Shown piece after piece: positions 17,071 to 25,907 of a stretch of DNA of 64,000 bases. A model generated the notes under the pieces. That model was not told the origin of the DNA. It saw nothing but the letters and a program-made list of their open reading frames with translations, and did no database searches. The stretch is from Lentzea aerocolonigenes (GTDB taxonomy: Bacteria; Actinomycetota; Actinomycetes; Mycobacteriales; Pseudonocardiaceae). A program made the translations under genes and the position numbers. The stretch spans positions 26,568 through 90,567 of the forward strand of contig NZ_BBOJ01000034.1 in the NCBI RefSeq assembly GCF_000974445.1, written 5' to 3'. The stretch's first letter is position 1. Every line of letters starts with the position of its first letter.

Positions 17071-17865
17071 GTGAATGCGCTTGCCGTCGTAACCGGTGCT
17101 TCGAGTGGAATAGGTTACGAACTCGCGAAAGTCCTCGCGGACAACGGCTTCGACGTCGTCGTCGCCGCGGAGAACGAACAGATCGCCGACGCGGCCGCGC
17201 AGCTCGGCCTGCGCAGTGGTGACGTGCGGGTGGAGCCGGTGCGCGTCGACCTGCGCGGCCACGACGGCGTGGAGGCGCTCGTGGCCCGCATCAGGGCGAT
17301 GGGACGGCCGGTGGACGTGCTCGCGATCAACGCGGGCGTCGGCGTCGGCGGCGATTTCGTGCGTGACACGTCGGTGGACGACAACCTGGAGATCGTGGAC
17401 CTGAACGTCCGCTCCGCCGTGCACCTCGCGCACCGCCTGATCAGCGACATGGTGGACCGCAAGGAGGGCAAGGTCCTGTTCACCTCGTCGATCGCCGCCA
17501 CCGCGCCCGGCCCGTTCCACTCGGTCTACGCGGCTTCGAAGGCGTTCCTGGCGTCGTTCGCCCAGGGCCTGCGCGAGGAGCTGCGCGACACCGGCGTCAC
17601 CGTCACGACGCTGATGCCCGGCCCGACGGACACCGAGTTCTTCGAACGCGCGGGCATGCAGGACACGAAGGTCGCCGCGGGGGACAAGGACGACCCGGCG
17701 AAGGTGGCGCAGCAGGGCTTCGACGCGCTGATGAAGGGCGACGACCACGTGGTCGCGGGTTCGCTGAAGAACAAGGTCCAGGCGATCGCGGGCAAGGTCG
17801 CGCCGGATCCGGTGAAGGCGAAGATGATGCGCACCATGACCGAGCCGGGTTCAGCCGATTCCTGA
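17071..17865 (+). CDS. SDR family oxidoreductase
   Basis: 264 residues from GTG 17071, chosen for the GGAAGGAG site 5-10 bases upstream. TGASSGIG cofactor motif, INAGVGVGG (NAG), SSIAATAPGPFHSVYAASKAF with the YxxxK pair, and PGPTDTEF follow classical SDR order. The C-terminal tail (KNKVQAIAGKVAPDPVKAKMM) is of the type seen in SDR proteins that reduce lipid-like ketones. It is monocistronic or leads into two small DUF genes 16 bases later. Confidence 0.92.
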   Translation: MNALAVVTGASSGIGYELAKVLADNGFDVVVAAENEQIADAAAQLGLRSGDVRVEPVRVDLRGHDGVEALVARIRAMGRPVDVLAINAGVGVGGDFVRDTSVDDNLEIVDLNVRSAVHLAHRLISDMVDRKEGKVLFTSSIAATAPGPFHSVYAASKAFLASFAQGLREELRDTGVTVTTLMPGPTDTEFFERAGMQDTKVAAGDKDDPAKVAQQGFDALMKGDDHVVAGSLKNKVQAIAGKVAPDPVKAKMMRTMTEPGSADS

Positions 17866-17881
17866 CGGGTACTCGCGCGCC

Positions 17882-18073
17882 ATGAGCCAACCGAACCCCA
17901 TCGAGATCCAGAAGTACCTCTCCGGCGTGGACTACCCGGTCACCAAGCGGCAGTTGCTGGACAAGGCCAGGGAGAACGGCGCGGACGAGGACGTGCTGGC
18001 CGCGCTGGAAAAGCTGCCGGAGCGCGACTACAACGGTCCGAACGCGGTGAGCGCGGAGGTAACGAAGGCGTGA
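17882..18073 (+). CDS. DUF2795 domain-containing protein
   Basis: 63 residues, the normal size for DUF2795, recognised from IEIQKYLSGVDYPVTKRQLLDKARENGA and the following LEKLPERDYNGPNAVS. The fold is a small helical domain of unknown function, common in actinobacteria. The stop overlaps the GTG of the next gene (GTGA), giving translational coupling. Confidence 0.9.
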   Translation: MSQPNPIEIQKYLSGVDYPVTKRQLLDKARENGADEDVLAALEKLPERDYNGPNAVSAEVTKA

Positions 18074-18546
18074 GGAAGATCTGGCAGGCCTACGGCGAGG
18101 GCAGGCCGCTGCCCGGCTACCTCCTCGCCATCGGCAGCTACGCGGCTCTGGCCGGCGCCGTCTCGGTGGCCGGGCGCCTCACCGGCGTCCGGCTGCCCGA
18201 GCGGTTCTCGCTGCGCGACACCGCGCTCGTCGGCGTGGCGACGCACAAGGCGAGCCGGTTGCTGACCAAGGAGGCGGTGACGAGCCCGCTGCGGGCCCCG
18301 TTCACCCGCTACGAGGCACCGGCGGGCCACGCGGAACTCAGGGAGAGCCCTCGTGACGACCACCCGGCGCAGCACGCGATCGGCGAGCTGCTCACGTGCC
18401 CGTTCTGCGCGGGCGTCTGGATCGCGAGCGGGCTCACGGCCGGTCTCGTGTTCGCACCGAGGCTCACCCGCCTCGTCGCGACCGCGCTGACCGCCGTCGC
18501 GGCCTCGGACGCGCTGAACCTGGCGTACGACAAGCTGAAGTCATGA
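18070..18546 (+). CDS. DUF1360 domain-containing membrane protein
   Basis: 158 residues from a GTG overlapping the DUF2795 stop. Three to four hydrophobic segments and the conserved CPFCAGVWIA motif identify DUF1360, as does ATHKASRLLTKEAVTSPLRAPFTRY. Function is unknown; the paired cysteines might bind metal or undergo thiol exchange (inference). It converges on a gene of the opposite strand and overlaps it by six bases. Confidence 0.88.
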   Translation: MRKIWQAYGEGRPLPGYLLAIGSYAALAGAVSVAGRLTGVRLPERFSLRDTALVGVATHKASRLLTKEAVTSPLRAPFTRYEAPAGHAELRESPRDDHPAQHAIGELLTCPFCAGVWIASGLTAGLVFAPRLTRLVATALTAVAASDALNLAYDKLKS

Positions 18547-19074
18547 CTCCTGGAGGCCGCGCCGGCGCGGCGCCGGTTCCACGTCCGGTGGCCGGTTGAG
18601 CGCCGGGTCGAACGCCGGCGGTGGCGCGTCCCCGTTCTGCGGGTTCAGCGTCACGGCGGCGACCTGGCGCCACTCCGCGTCCTTTCCCGAAGCGTGGAGG
18701 GTGAACCGCGTCGGCGGCTCACCTCCGTCCGGAACGGCCATGAACCACACCAGCTCGCCGCGGTGGCGGTACGGCGTCAACGTGCCGAGGCGGGCGTCCT
18801 CCCAGCGGCGCACGAACTTCGGCAGCAACCGCGTGCGCTTGCCCGTGCCGGTGCTCGACAGCAGCAGGTCCCAGTCGCCCGACTCGGTCGGCACCCGCAG
18901 CGCGAGGCTGAGCACCTCGGGCTTGCCCGTGTGCTCGGTCAGACACACGACGACGGTGGCGGTCTCGGGGAACGGTGCGGTGCCGCGCAGCTCGCCGGTC
19001 GTCCGCAGGCCGCGAGGATGCGGTGCGCGGCCGTCGCGCGCCTTGGCGAGCAGGCGGAAGACGGTGGTCAGCAC
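18541..19074 (-). CDS. Conserved hypothetical protein, catalase-fold-like pattern
   Basis: 177 residues from a GTG at 19074. The N-terminal pattern LLAKARDGRAPHPRGLRTTGELRG and the later LSLALRVP and DWDLLLSSTGTGKRTR resemble a group of actinobacterial proteins often labelled phosphodiesterase that share catalase-like strand order. No haem-binding Tyr motif or catalytic His was identified, so enzymatic activity is unsupported. It is divergent from the methyltransferase gene with 73 bases between starts. Confidence 0.6.
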   Translation of the reverse strand: MLTTVFRLLAKARDGRAPHPRGLRTTGELRGTAPFPETATVVVCLTEHTGKPEVLSLALRVPTESGDWDLLLSSTGTGKRTRLLPKFVRRWEDARLGTLTPYRHRGELVWFMAVPDGGEPPTRFTLHASGKDAEWRQVAAVTLNPQNGDAPPPAFDPALNRPPDVEPAPRRRGLQES

Positions 19075-19147
19075 ATCCGGTGTGTACCCGGGAAAAGCCT
19101 GGAAAAACGCGGTGTTTCAAGGTCTTCCGGCGGGGGACTCTCACGGG

Positions 19148-19843
19148 GTGAGGCTGCTCAGAGCTCCCGGCGTGTACGCGCCCCAGGACGACACCGCGCT
19201 CCTCGTCGAGGCGATGCGCGCCGCGGCGATCCCGGCGGGTGCCCGCGTGCTCGACATCGGCACCGGCACCGGTGCGCTGGCCATCGCCGCGATCCGCGCC
19301 GGAGCCGCCGAGGTGACCGGTGTGGACGTCTCGCGGCGTGCCGTGTGGACCGCACGGGTCAACGCGGCCCTGCAACGACTTCCGTTGCGCGTCAAGCTCG
19401 GCAATGCCCTGGACGTCATCGCGGGCGAGCGTTTCGACCTGGTGCTCGCCAATCCGCCCTACGTGCCCGCTGCCGACCCTTGTGCGGCACGCGGTCCGGC
19501 ACGGGCGTGGGACGCGGGCGTGGACGGACGTCAGCTGCTGGACCCGTTGTGCGCCAGGATGTTCGACCTCCTGGTGCCGGGCGGGGTCGTGCTGATCGTC
19601 CACTCGGCACTGTGCGGAGTGGACACGACGGTGCGGCAGCTGCGGGACAACGGCCTGAAAGCGGCGGTCGTGCAACGGCGCTGGGTGCCGTTCGGGCCGG
19701 TGATGAACGGCAGGACCGACTTCCTGGAGAGGCACGGGCTGATCGCGCCCGGTCAGCGGCAAGAGGAACTGGTGGTGATCCGCGGTGACCGGCCAGAACG
19801 CCCGCAGGGTGACGGTGGTGCCGAACGGCCCGGTGCTCGTTGA
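19148..19843 (+). CDS. HemK2/PrmC-like class I methyltransferase
   Basis: 231 residues from a GTG at 19148. SAM motif I is VLDIGTGTGALAI (34-46), the acidic ribose-binding end of strand 2 is VTGVDVS, and NPPY (102-105) is the signature of enzymes that methylate glutamine or adenine amides and amines. The short N-terminus without a helical release-factor-binding domain resembles HemK2/MTQ2 rather than full PrmC, so the target is probably a protein glutamine but may not be RF1/RF2. The last 59 bases overlap the CDGSH gene in another frame. Confidence 0.88.
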   Translation: MRLLRAPGVYAPQDDTALLVEAMRAAAIPAGARVLDIGTGTGALAIAAIRAGAAEVTGVDVSRRAVWTARVNAALQRLPLRVKLGNALDVIAGERFDLVLANPPYVPAADPCAARGPARAWDAGVDGRQLLDPLCARMFDLLVPGGVVLIVHSALCGVDTTVRQLRDNGLKAAVVQRRWVPFGPVMNGRTDFLERHGLIAPGQRQEELVVIRGDRPERPQGDGGAERPGAR

Positions 19844-20012
19844 GGGTCCGGTCGAGCTCGTCACCGACGACGGTGTGACGCACACCAGCGACCGGTTCGT
19901 GGTCGCGGTGTGCGCGTGCCGCCGCAGCAAGCGCTACCCGTTCTGCGACACCAGCCACCGCAAGCGCGTGCGCAGCGAGGACTCTCCGGAACGCCACGAG
20001 GACAACAGGTGA
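19785..20012 (+). CDS. CDGSH iron-sulfur domain protein
   Basis: 75 residues. The CDGSH motif is clear as CACRRSKRYPFCDTSH (three Cys and one His), which binds a 2Fe-2S cluster. It overlaps the end of the methyltransferase gene by 59 bases and its own last 79 bases overlap the end of the convergent diiron-candidate gene. CDGSH proteins transfer electrons or clusters; the neighbour is a probable iron enzyme, so electron supply is a reasonable inference. Confidence 0.9.
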   Translation: MTGQNARRVTVVPNGPVLVEGPVELVTDDGVTHTSDRFVVAVCACRRSKRYPFCDTSHRKRVRSEDSPERHEDNR

Positions 20013-20923
20013 TCCGCGAGCCGCGCCTCCAGCAGTTCCGTGGCCTGGACGCCGAACACCACGTCGCTCTTGAGCTCCGGCTCCTGCTCCAGCAGTGACC
20101 CGATGACGTCGCGGCGCATGATCTGCTCGTGCACGGCGTCGGCCTCGATGTGCTCGGTGAAGAACTCGACGCACCGCGGGTCGGCGCCGAGCCGGTCCAG
20201 CGCCTGCGCCATCCGGTGCGCGCTCGGGGCGGTGGTGATCTCCGCGGCGGCGAAGTGGCCGACGAGTGCGCCGCGCAACGACCGGTGCAGACCGAACAGC
20301 GACATCATGTTGACGATCGCGATGGCCGGTGCCGGCACGTCGTCGAGGTAGTGCAGGTAGTCCGGCGACATCCCCGCGCCTTCGAGCAGGCCGGCGTAGA
20401 GGCGCGAGTGCATCCGGTCGGCCTTGCCGCCGCCGAACTCGTCGAACTCCACCGCGACGAGCGCCGCCTTGGCCCTGCCGCGCAGCCTCGGGATCACCCA
20501 CGCGTGCGGGTCGGCTTCCTTGTGGTGGTACACCGACCTGTGCGCGAAGTACTCCCGCATCTCGTCCCACGTCCCGTTGTCCCGCAGGTGGTGCGACACC
20601 CCGCTGCCGGGCACGTGTTCGACCAGCAACGCGTCCAGCGCGGTGTCGAGGTCGTCCCCGCCGTCCACATCGGACCGCAGCGCGGCGAGGAAGACGATCT
20701 CGGCCTGGGCGCGCAGGGCGAGCAGCTGCGGATCCCACTCCCAGGCGGGGTGCACGCCGTCGAAACCGCCGTAGTGCAGCTCGTACAGCACGTGCAGCGC
20801 GATGGTCAGGTCCTCGCCGTGCGGGTCGGCGTCGGTGAACGGGATCGGGCGGCCGTCCGGGTCACCGCTCAGCGTGCTGATGACGGTCTCCGAGAGCGGG
20901 CCTCGGGGCGAGGGAAGCTTCAC
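19934..20923 (-). CDS. Iron-containing redox enzyme family protein (haem-oxygenase-like diiron candidate)
   Basis: 329 residues from a GTG at 20923, chosen because homologues begin at KLPSPRGPLS; an ATG at 20956 would overlap the upstream gene. The helical sequence fits the haem-oxygenase-like family (iron-containing redox enzymes): candidate metal ligands lie in YFAHRSVYHHKEADPHAW, VAVEFDEFGGG and FFTEHIEADAVHEQ. Members use two irons and oxygen to modify small molecules. It is eight bases downstream of the YbdK-type ligase and tail-to-tail with the CDGSH gene, so the four proteins may work together. Confidence 0.85.
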   Translation of the reverse strand: MKLPSPRGPLSETVISTLSGDPDGRPIPFTDADPHGEDLTIALHVLYELHYGGFDGVHPAWEWDPQLLALRAQAEIVFLAALRSDVDGGDDLDTALDALLVEHVPGSGVSHHLRDNGTWDEMREYFAHRSVYHHKEADPHAWVIPRLRGRAKAALVAVEFDEFGGGKADRMHSRLYAGLLEGAGMSPDYLHYLDDVPAPAIAIVNMMSLFGLHRSLRGALVGHFAAAEITTAPSAHRMAQALDRLGADPRCVEFFTEHIEADAVHEQIMRRDVIGSLLEQEPELKSDVVFGVQATELLEARLADHLLSSWRSGESSLRTRLRWLVSQNG

Positions 20924-20930
20924 CCCGGTG

Positions 20931-21917
20931 TCATACCCTCTGCCCGACCAGGTCATGCACGAGCGCGAGCTCGCCGCGTTCCTCCAGCGCCGGTGTCACG
21001 TGCTCCACCAGCCGTTCGAGCAGAGCGGTCGCGGGCACCCGGCACTCCCGCCACGGATCGACCCCCGCACCGTCCAGACCGTACCGGGAAGCCGCCCAGA
21101 CGGCCGCTGCGCACACGTCGTCCCGCACCGGGGGTGACTCGACCCCGTGGCACGCCGTGTGGACGAGAGCGCGCGACAGGGCCGCTTGCAGCACCGCGTC
21201 CTCGACCGTCGCCGCCGCGTCCGCCGCGCGGAACTCCACGGTCGGCAGCTTCGGCGACAGGCGGGCGAGCCAGAACGACTGGGCGTGGTCCACGAGCGTT
21301 CCACACGCGACCATCCTGGCGACGGCGGCGTCGTACTCGGCGGCCCCGGAGAAGACCGGAGGCACACCGGAGCCCGGGAACCGCGACTGCTCCACCATCC
21401 GCCAGCTCGCGTAGCCGTTGTCCGGTGAGCTGGCGGACAAGGCGAGCAGCGTGGGCAGCCACGGCCGGACGTGGTTCAGCACGCGCACGCCGGTCTCGCG
21501 GTCGGGCACACCGACGTGGACGTGACACCCGCACGCCTCGTAGTGCTCGACGACGCCCGCGTAGGTGTCCAGCACGTGGCGGAAGCGCGGGTTGCCGCGG
21601 CTGACGATCTCCTGCTTCGACGGTTTCCGCGGGGTGCCACGGGAAAGCAGCCCCAGACCGACCTCCTCGGCCGCCTTCTCGAGTGCCGTGCGGGCCTGCC
21701 GCAACGCCTCGCCGAGGTCGGTGACCGAGGTGCACGGACCGGTCGCCGCCTCGACCTGCGTGCCCGCGAGCTCGGCGTGGAACCTGGTGAGCTCGCTGTC
21801 CTGGACACGCGCCAGCACGGCGTCCGCCCGCACCGAGGTGCGTCCGGACGCCGTGTCGACCAGAAGGAACTCTTCTTCTACGCCAACGGTGTCAGCGCAC
21901 TGCGGCACGCCGGCCAA
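20931..21917 (-). CDS. YbdK-type carboxylate-amine ligase / glutamate-cysteine ligase 2
   Basis: 328 residues with a TTG start at 21917 (GGGAG six bases upstream); a GTG at 21908 is the alternative. TVGVEEEFLLVDTASGR at the N-terminus carries the metal-binding Glu triad of the GCS2 family, CGCHVHVGVPDRETGVRVLN is the second conserved block, and KLPTVEFRAADAA the third. These enzymes join an amine to a carboxylate with ATP; some make gamma-glutamylcysteine. The gene overlaps the end of DUF4383 upstream and is followed closely by the diiron candidate. Confidence 0.9.
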   Translation of the reverse strand: MAGVPQCADTVGVEEEFLLVDTASGRTSVRADAVLARVQDSELTRFHAELAGTQVEAATGPCTSVTDLGEALRQARTALEKAAEEVGLGLLSRGTPRKPSKQEIVSRGNPRFRHVLDTYAGVVEHYEACGCHVHVGVPDRETGVRVLNHVRPWLPTLLALSASSPDNGYASWRMVEQSRFPGSGVPPVFSGAAEYDAAVARMVACGTLVDHAQSFWLARLSPKLPTVEFRAADAAATVEDAVLQAALSRALVHTACHGVESPPVRDDVCAAAVWAASRYGLDGAGVDPWRECRVPATALLERLVEHVTPALEERGELALVHDLVGQRV

Positions 21918-22323
21918 GTGCGACTCCCAGTCCGATCATGCCGAGGCCCAGGACGAAGTGCAGCCAGTCGTCCGCGGAGTTGAGCGGCACGAAGTTCGCG
22001 TCGCTCGTCTTGTCGATCACGAGCCCGTACAGCCACAGCACGAGGTAGATCGCGCCGCCGCCGATCAGGAACGCCCGCGCGCCCGCCGGCGTGCGCGCGG
22101 ACAGGAAGCCCGCCACGCCGAACAGCAGGTGCACGATGTTGTGCAGGATCGACACCATGAAGACGCCGAGGAGCATGGCGCCGGACTCGTGACCCGCGAA
22201 GGTCATCTGGTCGTAGTCCGTCGTGATGCCCGGGATGAAGCCGAGCACGCCGACCAGTGCGAACACCGCTGCGACGACGAGTGCGGCCTGCTGGACCCGC
22301 GTGCGGGTGGTGACGTCGACCAT
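21892..22323 (-). CDS. DUF4383 domain-containing membrane protein
   Basis: 143 residues with four hydrophobic helices (about 15-35, 50-70, 83-103, 120-138) and the DUF4383 pattern in ILHNIVHLLFGVAG. ATG 22323 is preferred over a GTG nine bases upstream because GAGG lies eight bases before it. Function is unknown. It is the first gene of the transcript that continues with the YbdK-type ligase. Confidence 0.88.
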   Translation of the reverse strand: MVDVTTRTRVQQAALVVAAVFALVGVLGFIPGITTDYDQMTFAGHESGAMLLGVFMVSILHNIVHLLFGVAGFLSARTPAGARAFLIGGGAIYLVLWLYGLVIDKTSDANFVPLNSADDWLHFVLGLGMIGLGVALGRRAAVR

Positions 22324-22415
22324 CGAACTCACCTCGTGGTTTGGTCGTGAACGTGGTCGATCACCGGCTACCCGGGCAGGGTAGGCACAAACGCTCGCGG
22401 GGTATTCGGTGCGGC

Positions 22416-22814
22416 ATGGACGACCAGACGATCGAAGCCCTGGGCAAGCTGAGCAAGGCGCTGGAGACCACCGAACGGGCGCGCGGCCACCTGTACTCGT
22501 TCCACCAGCTCACCGGATCGGCCGACTTCATGCTGGACGAGGCGATCGCGGCACTGCGCGAGGCGGGCCACCACGAGCACGCGGACCGGGTGCAACGGGA
22601 GCTGCTCGGCCGCAACGTGCTGCCGGGGCGGTGGACGTTCGAGGTCGTCGAGCAGTACGACGACACCTACTACGACGTCTTCCGTGACGTGGAACGGGCG
22701 ACGCGGGACGCCCTGGGCAACGGCAGGCGTCACGAGTACGAGGCACGGCTCAAGCGCGAACGTCAGCGGCTCAGCGCGGCGGCGTACGCGGAGAGGGACT
22801 CCCGGTCCGGCTGA
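22416..22814 (+). CDS. Conserved hypothetical helical protein
   Basis: 132 residues, starting MDDQTIEALGKLSKALE. It is nearly all helix with charged heptads, and contains the aromatic run WTFEVVEQYDDTYYDVF that is conserved in actinobacterial homologues. No enzyme motif or membrane segment is present. It ends 52 bases inside the 3' end of the convergent LAL regulator gene. Unknown role. Confidence 0.75.
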   Translation: MDDQTIEALGKLSKALETTERARGHLYSFHQLTGSADFMLDEAIAALREAGHHEHADRVQRELLGRNVLPGRWTFEVVEQYDDTYYDVFRDVERATRDALGNGRRHEYEARLKRERQRLSAAAYAERDSRSG

Positions 22815-25639
22815 CCCGTCTTGGCGATCAGCGACGCGACGTGCTTCTCCACCGTGCGCGGCGAGATGTGCAGCCTGGTCCCGATGGCCTTGTTGCCCAT
22901 CCGGTCCGCCAACAGCACGAACACCTCGAACTCGCGCACCGTAACGCCGTGCCCGCGCAGCTGCTGCGGCACCTGTTCGGTGCCGGTGCGGCGTTGCTGG
23001 ACGGGTGCACCGGCCTGCCTGAGCAGGCTTCGGCACGCCGACGCCACCGCGGGGATCGACGCCTGGTGGAAGTGCTCCTCGGCCGAACGCAGCCACGACA
23101 CCGGATCACCCCACGCGGCGGCCTCCGGTGCGACGAGCCGCAGGCCCAGGTGCCGTGCCATCGGGTAGATGGCGGCGGCGTCCTGGGCGCACCGGAACGC
23201 CTCCAGAGCCTCCTCGAACCTGTTGTCGCGGCCGAGCAGCACGGCGTGCGCGAGCTCGGTGAACTGCCGGTTCCACCGCATGCCGGAGGGAGAACCCTTG
23301 GCCAGCACGAGGTAGTCGTGCCAGTCGAACCGGCCGTCGAGCACCCCGAGGAGCACGTCCAGGCCGTGCGTGCCGGAGAGGTGGAACGTGGTGGGGTTCT
23401 GCGACTCCAGGGCGCGCGCCCGGTCGAGCTCCTGCGTTGCCAGGGCGCGGTTTTCTTCGAGGAGGGCGCAGAACGCGCTCGCGAGTCCGTAGCAGAGCGG
23501 GAACTCCTGCGTGCCGCTCTTCGCGATCGCTTCGAACTCCCTGATGGCGTCGTCGGTTCCGGCGCGGTCGCCGCGGTGCGCGGCCAGCGTCGCCTTCGCC
23601 ATCAACAGGTACCGGGTCAGGACGTGCAGCCGCAGGCGCGTGGTCGTGTGCAGGCACCGTTCGATCTGCTCGGCGGCCACCGCGTAGTCGCCGGTGAGCA
23701 CGGACTGCAACGCCAGGATGGCGTCCACGTTGTGCGCCACCGTGATCGCACCCGCCCGGTACGCCTCGGCGTGCGTGCGGCCCAGTGCTTCGGTGCTGCC
23801 GTGTTCGAGCCAGTCGTTGCCCGCCAGGCGCACCAGCGCGTAGACGTGCTGGATCGGCATCCGGTGGGTGTCCGCGAGCGCGAGTGCCTTGCCGAAGCAC
23901 GCGTTGGCCTCGTGGAGGTCCTGTTCGCGCGCGATGACCCCCAGCAGCTGCCACGCCTCGCACGCCACCGCCGGCAGGTGCGCCCGGTCCGCAGCGAGAG
24001 CCGCCTGCCGCGCGAGGGCCGCCGCCGAGGAGATCCGGTCGGGGCTCGGGATGTTCAGCGTGAGGTAGGCCGAGTTCACGTCGAGCTGTGCGGTCAGCTC
24101 GTCGGGTGCGTCCGGTCCGAGCAGCGTGCGGGCGATGCGCACCTGTTCCACGCCTTCGGTGAACCACCCGGCGATGTGGGCGACGCGGGCGAGTCGCGTG
24201 TGGAGCTTGGCGCGGCGGGAGCCCTCCAGGCCGTGCAGGCCGGGGACGTCCAGCGCGAAGGCCCGTTCGAAGTCGCCCGTCTCGGCCAGCGCGGGAAGGA
24301 GCGTGTCCAGGACGTCGGCGCGTGCGGAGATGTCGTCCGCCAGCAGTTGTTGCGCGCGGTCGAGCAACGTGACGGCCGAGCCCGCCGCGCCGCCCGCCAG
24401 CGCCCGTCTGCCCGCCTCGGCGAACAGAAGGCCTGCCTGCGTGGGAGATCCGGCGTCGGACCGCAGCTTCGCGACGAGCGGGCACCAGTCTCCTGGCAGT
24501 CCGGGGTGCAGTTCCTCGATCACGTCGGCGGTGCGCTGGGACAGGTCCGCACGTTCGGCGGGCGTCAGCTGGGCGAGCAACGCGTCCGCGGTGAGCGGGT
24601 GCCGGAACGCGTACCAGTCGGGAGCGGGCTCGTCCGGCGTCACGAGCTGAGCGGCGACCCCCGCGTGCAGGTGGCTGAGCAGACGGCGGTCGTCGGTGCC
24701 GGTCACCTTCTGCACCACCGAGAGCGGGAAGCGGTGGCCGAGCACCGCGGCGATCGACAGCACCTCGCGGCCCTGCGGCCCGAGCCTGTCCGTGCGGTGC
24801 GCGACGCTGCGCACGAACGCCGCGGGCACCGGCAGCTTGAGCTCGCCGAGCACCTGCCACCCGTGCTCGCCGGACAGCAGGAGCCCGCTGCTCACCATGC
24901 TGTGCAGCAGTTCCTCGACCAGGAACGGGTTTCCGGCGCTGTCCGTCCACAAGCGATCGGTCAGCTCGTGCGGGACCTGCGTGCTCTCCAGGCAGGCGGC
25001 GGTCATCTGCCCGACCTCGGCCTGCGAGAGCCGGTGCAGTTCGAGCAGGACGGCGGAACCGCGTTGCACGATCCGGTGGACGAGCTCCCACGCGTGGCCG
25101 GGTTCGGTGCGGATCGTCGCGAGCAGCAGGACCGGCTGGTCCTCCAGGTTGTCCGCGAGGTACTCGACGACGGCGAGCGTCTCGGCGTCCGCCTCGTGCA
25201 GGTCTTCGAGGACCAGCAGGCACGGCGTCTTGCGCGCGACGGACGCGAGCAGCCGCAGCACCGCCTCGGCCAGCACCACGACCGACTCCGTCGTGGACCG
25301 GTGGTCCTGCCACTCCGGGATCAGCGTGCCCAGCACGGGTTTGTAGGGACCGAGCGCGGAGTCGTCCGGCGGTTCGCCGCGGAAGAGACCCAGAAGGGCT
25401 TCCGCGATTGGACGAAACGGCACCATCGGCCCGATCGTCGTGCCGCGTCCCTTGAGCACCCGCATGCCCTCGTCGAACGCCCGGCCCGCCGCGTACCGCG
25501 CGAGCCTGGACTTGCCGATGCCGGCCTCACCTGTCAGGAAGAGGGCGCCACCACGGGATTCACGGATGTGTCCGAGTGCCCCGGTGATGGCCGCGACCTC
25601 TCGGTCGCGGCCGACCACGTGGGGCGCTCGGGTCTGCAT
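22763..25639 (-). CDS. LAL-type transcriptional regulator (AAA ATPase plus LuxR HTH)
   Basis: 958 residues. The N-terminal NTPase has Walker A GEAGIGKS (37-44) and Walker B CLLVLEDLHEAD; a long helical, TPR-like middle region follows; the C-terminus carries a LuxR helix-turn-helix (about 895-955) with NKAIGTRLHISPRTVEKHV. This MalT-like large regulator type often activates secondary-metabolite or catabolic genes on binding a ligand and ATP. It stands between an unrelated hypothetical gene and the lanthipeptide-like locus 68 bases downstream of its start, on the same strand, so it may or may not regulate that locus. Confidence 0.94.
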   Translation of the reverse strand: MQTRAPHVVGRDREVAAITGALGHIRESRGGALFLTGEAGIGKSRLARYAAGRAFDEGMRVLKGRGTTIGPMVPFRPIAEALLGLFRGEPPDDSALGPYKPVLGTLIPEWQDHRSTTESVVVLAEAVLRLLASVARKTPCLLVLEDLHEADAETLAVVEYLADNLEDQPVLLLATIRTEPGHAWELVHRIVQRGSAVLLELHRLSQAEVGQMTAACLESTQVPHELTDRLWTDSAGNPFLVEELLHSMVSSGLLLSGEHGWQVLGELKLPVPAAFVRSVAHRTDRLGPQGREVLSIAAVLGHRFPLSVVQKVTGTDDRRLLSHLHAGVAAQLVTPDEPAPDWYAFRHPLTADALLAQLTPAERADLSQRTADVIEELHPGLPGDWCPLVAKLRSDAGSPTQAGLLFAEAGRRALAGGAAGSAVTLLDRAQQLLADDISARADVLDTLLPALAETGDFERAFALDVPGLHGLEGSRRAKLHTRLARVAHIAGWFTEGVEQVRIARTLLGPDAPDELTAQLDVNSAYLTLNIPSPDRISSAAALARQAALAADRAHLPAVACEAWQLLGVIAREQDLHEANACFGKALALADTHRMPIQHVYALVRLAGNDWLEHGSTEALGRTHAEAYRAGAITVAHNVDAILALQSVLTGDYAVAAEQIERCLHTTTRLRLHVLTRYLLMAKATLAAHRGDRAGTDDAIREFEAIAKSGTQEFPLCYGLASAFCALLEENRALATQELDRARALESQNPTTFHLSGTHGLDVLLGVLDGRFDWHDYLVLAKGSPSGMRWNRQFTELAHAVLLGRDNRFEEALEAFRCAQDAAAIYPMARHLGLRLVAPEAAAWGDPVSWLRSAEEHFHQASIPAVASACRSLLRQAGAPVQQRRTGTEQVPQQLRGHGVTVREFEVFVLLADRMGNKAIGTRLHISPRTVEKHVASLIAKTGQPDRESLSAYAAALSR

Positions 25640-25706
25640 TCCTGGACCCTAACGGCCGTGTGAAGCCCTCCGTGTCGGCTGCACAGACGCATTCAGGCCG
25701 AATGGA

Positions 25707-25895
25707 TCACCGGGCGCTGACGGTCGTCTCGGCCAGCGTGGGCGTGATCGCCGAGACCGCGCTCATCGCGAGGGTCAGGCCCATCAACGCTCGCGCCCTC
25801 GCTCCCGCGCGGGTCTTCGGGGCGAGCTCCATCTCCCCGATCACGTGCTCGGCCGGCTCGGGCTGGGCGGCCGTGCGGTGCAGGGACTCGTTCAT
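25707..25895 (-). CDS. Candidate lanthipeptide precursor without cysteine
   Basis: 62 residues from ATG 25895, chosen because AGGAG lies eight bases upstream; a GTG at 25904 is too close to that site. It begins 12 bases after the LanM stop on the same strand. The N-terminal half (MNESLHRTAAQPEPAEHVIG) is charged like a leader; after ELAPKTRAGARARALMG the last 25 residues are hydrophobic and hold eight Ser/Thr, ending ITPTLAETTVSAR. There is no cysteine, so lanthionine rings could not form within this peptide. It may be a dehydrated, cysteine-free product, a substrate of an unusual ring chemistry, or not a precursor. Confidence 0.5.
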   Translation of the reverse strand: MNESLHRTAAQPEPAEHVIGEMELAPKTRAGARARALMGLTLAMSAVSAITPTLAETTVSAR

Positions 25896-25907
25896 CGGGT
25901 GCACTCC

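Noticed and set aside
22841..25663. 940-codon plus-strand frame opposite the LAL regulator
   Set aside because: Shadow of the LAL gene; no domain signature, and the opposite strand has Walker A and HTH motifs.
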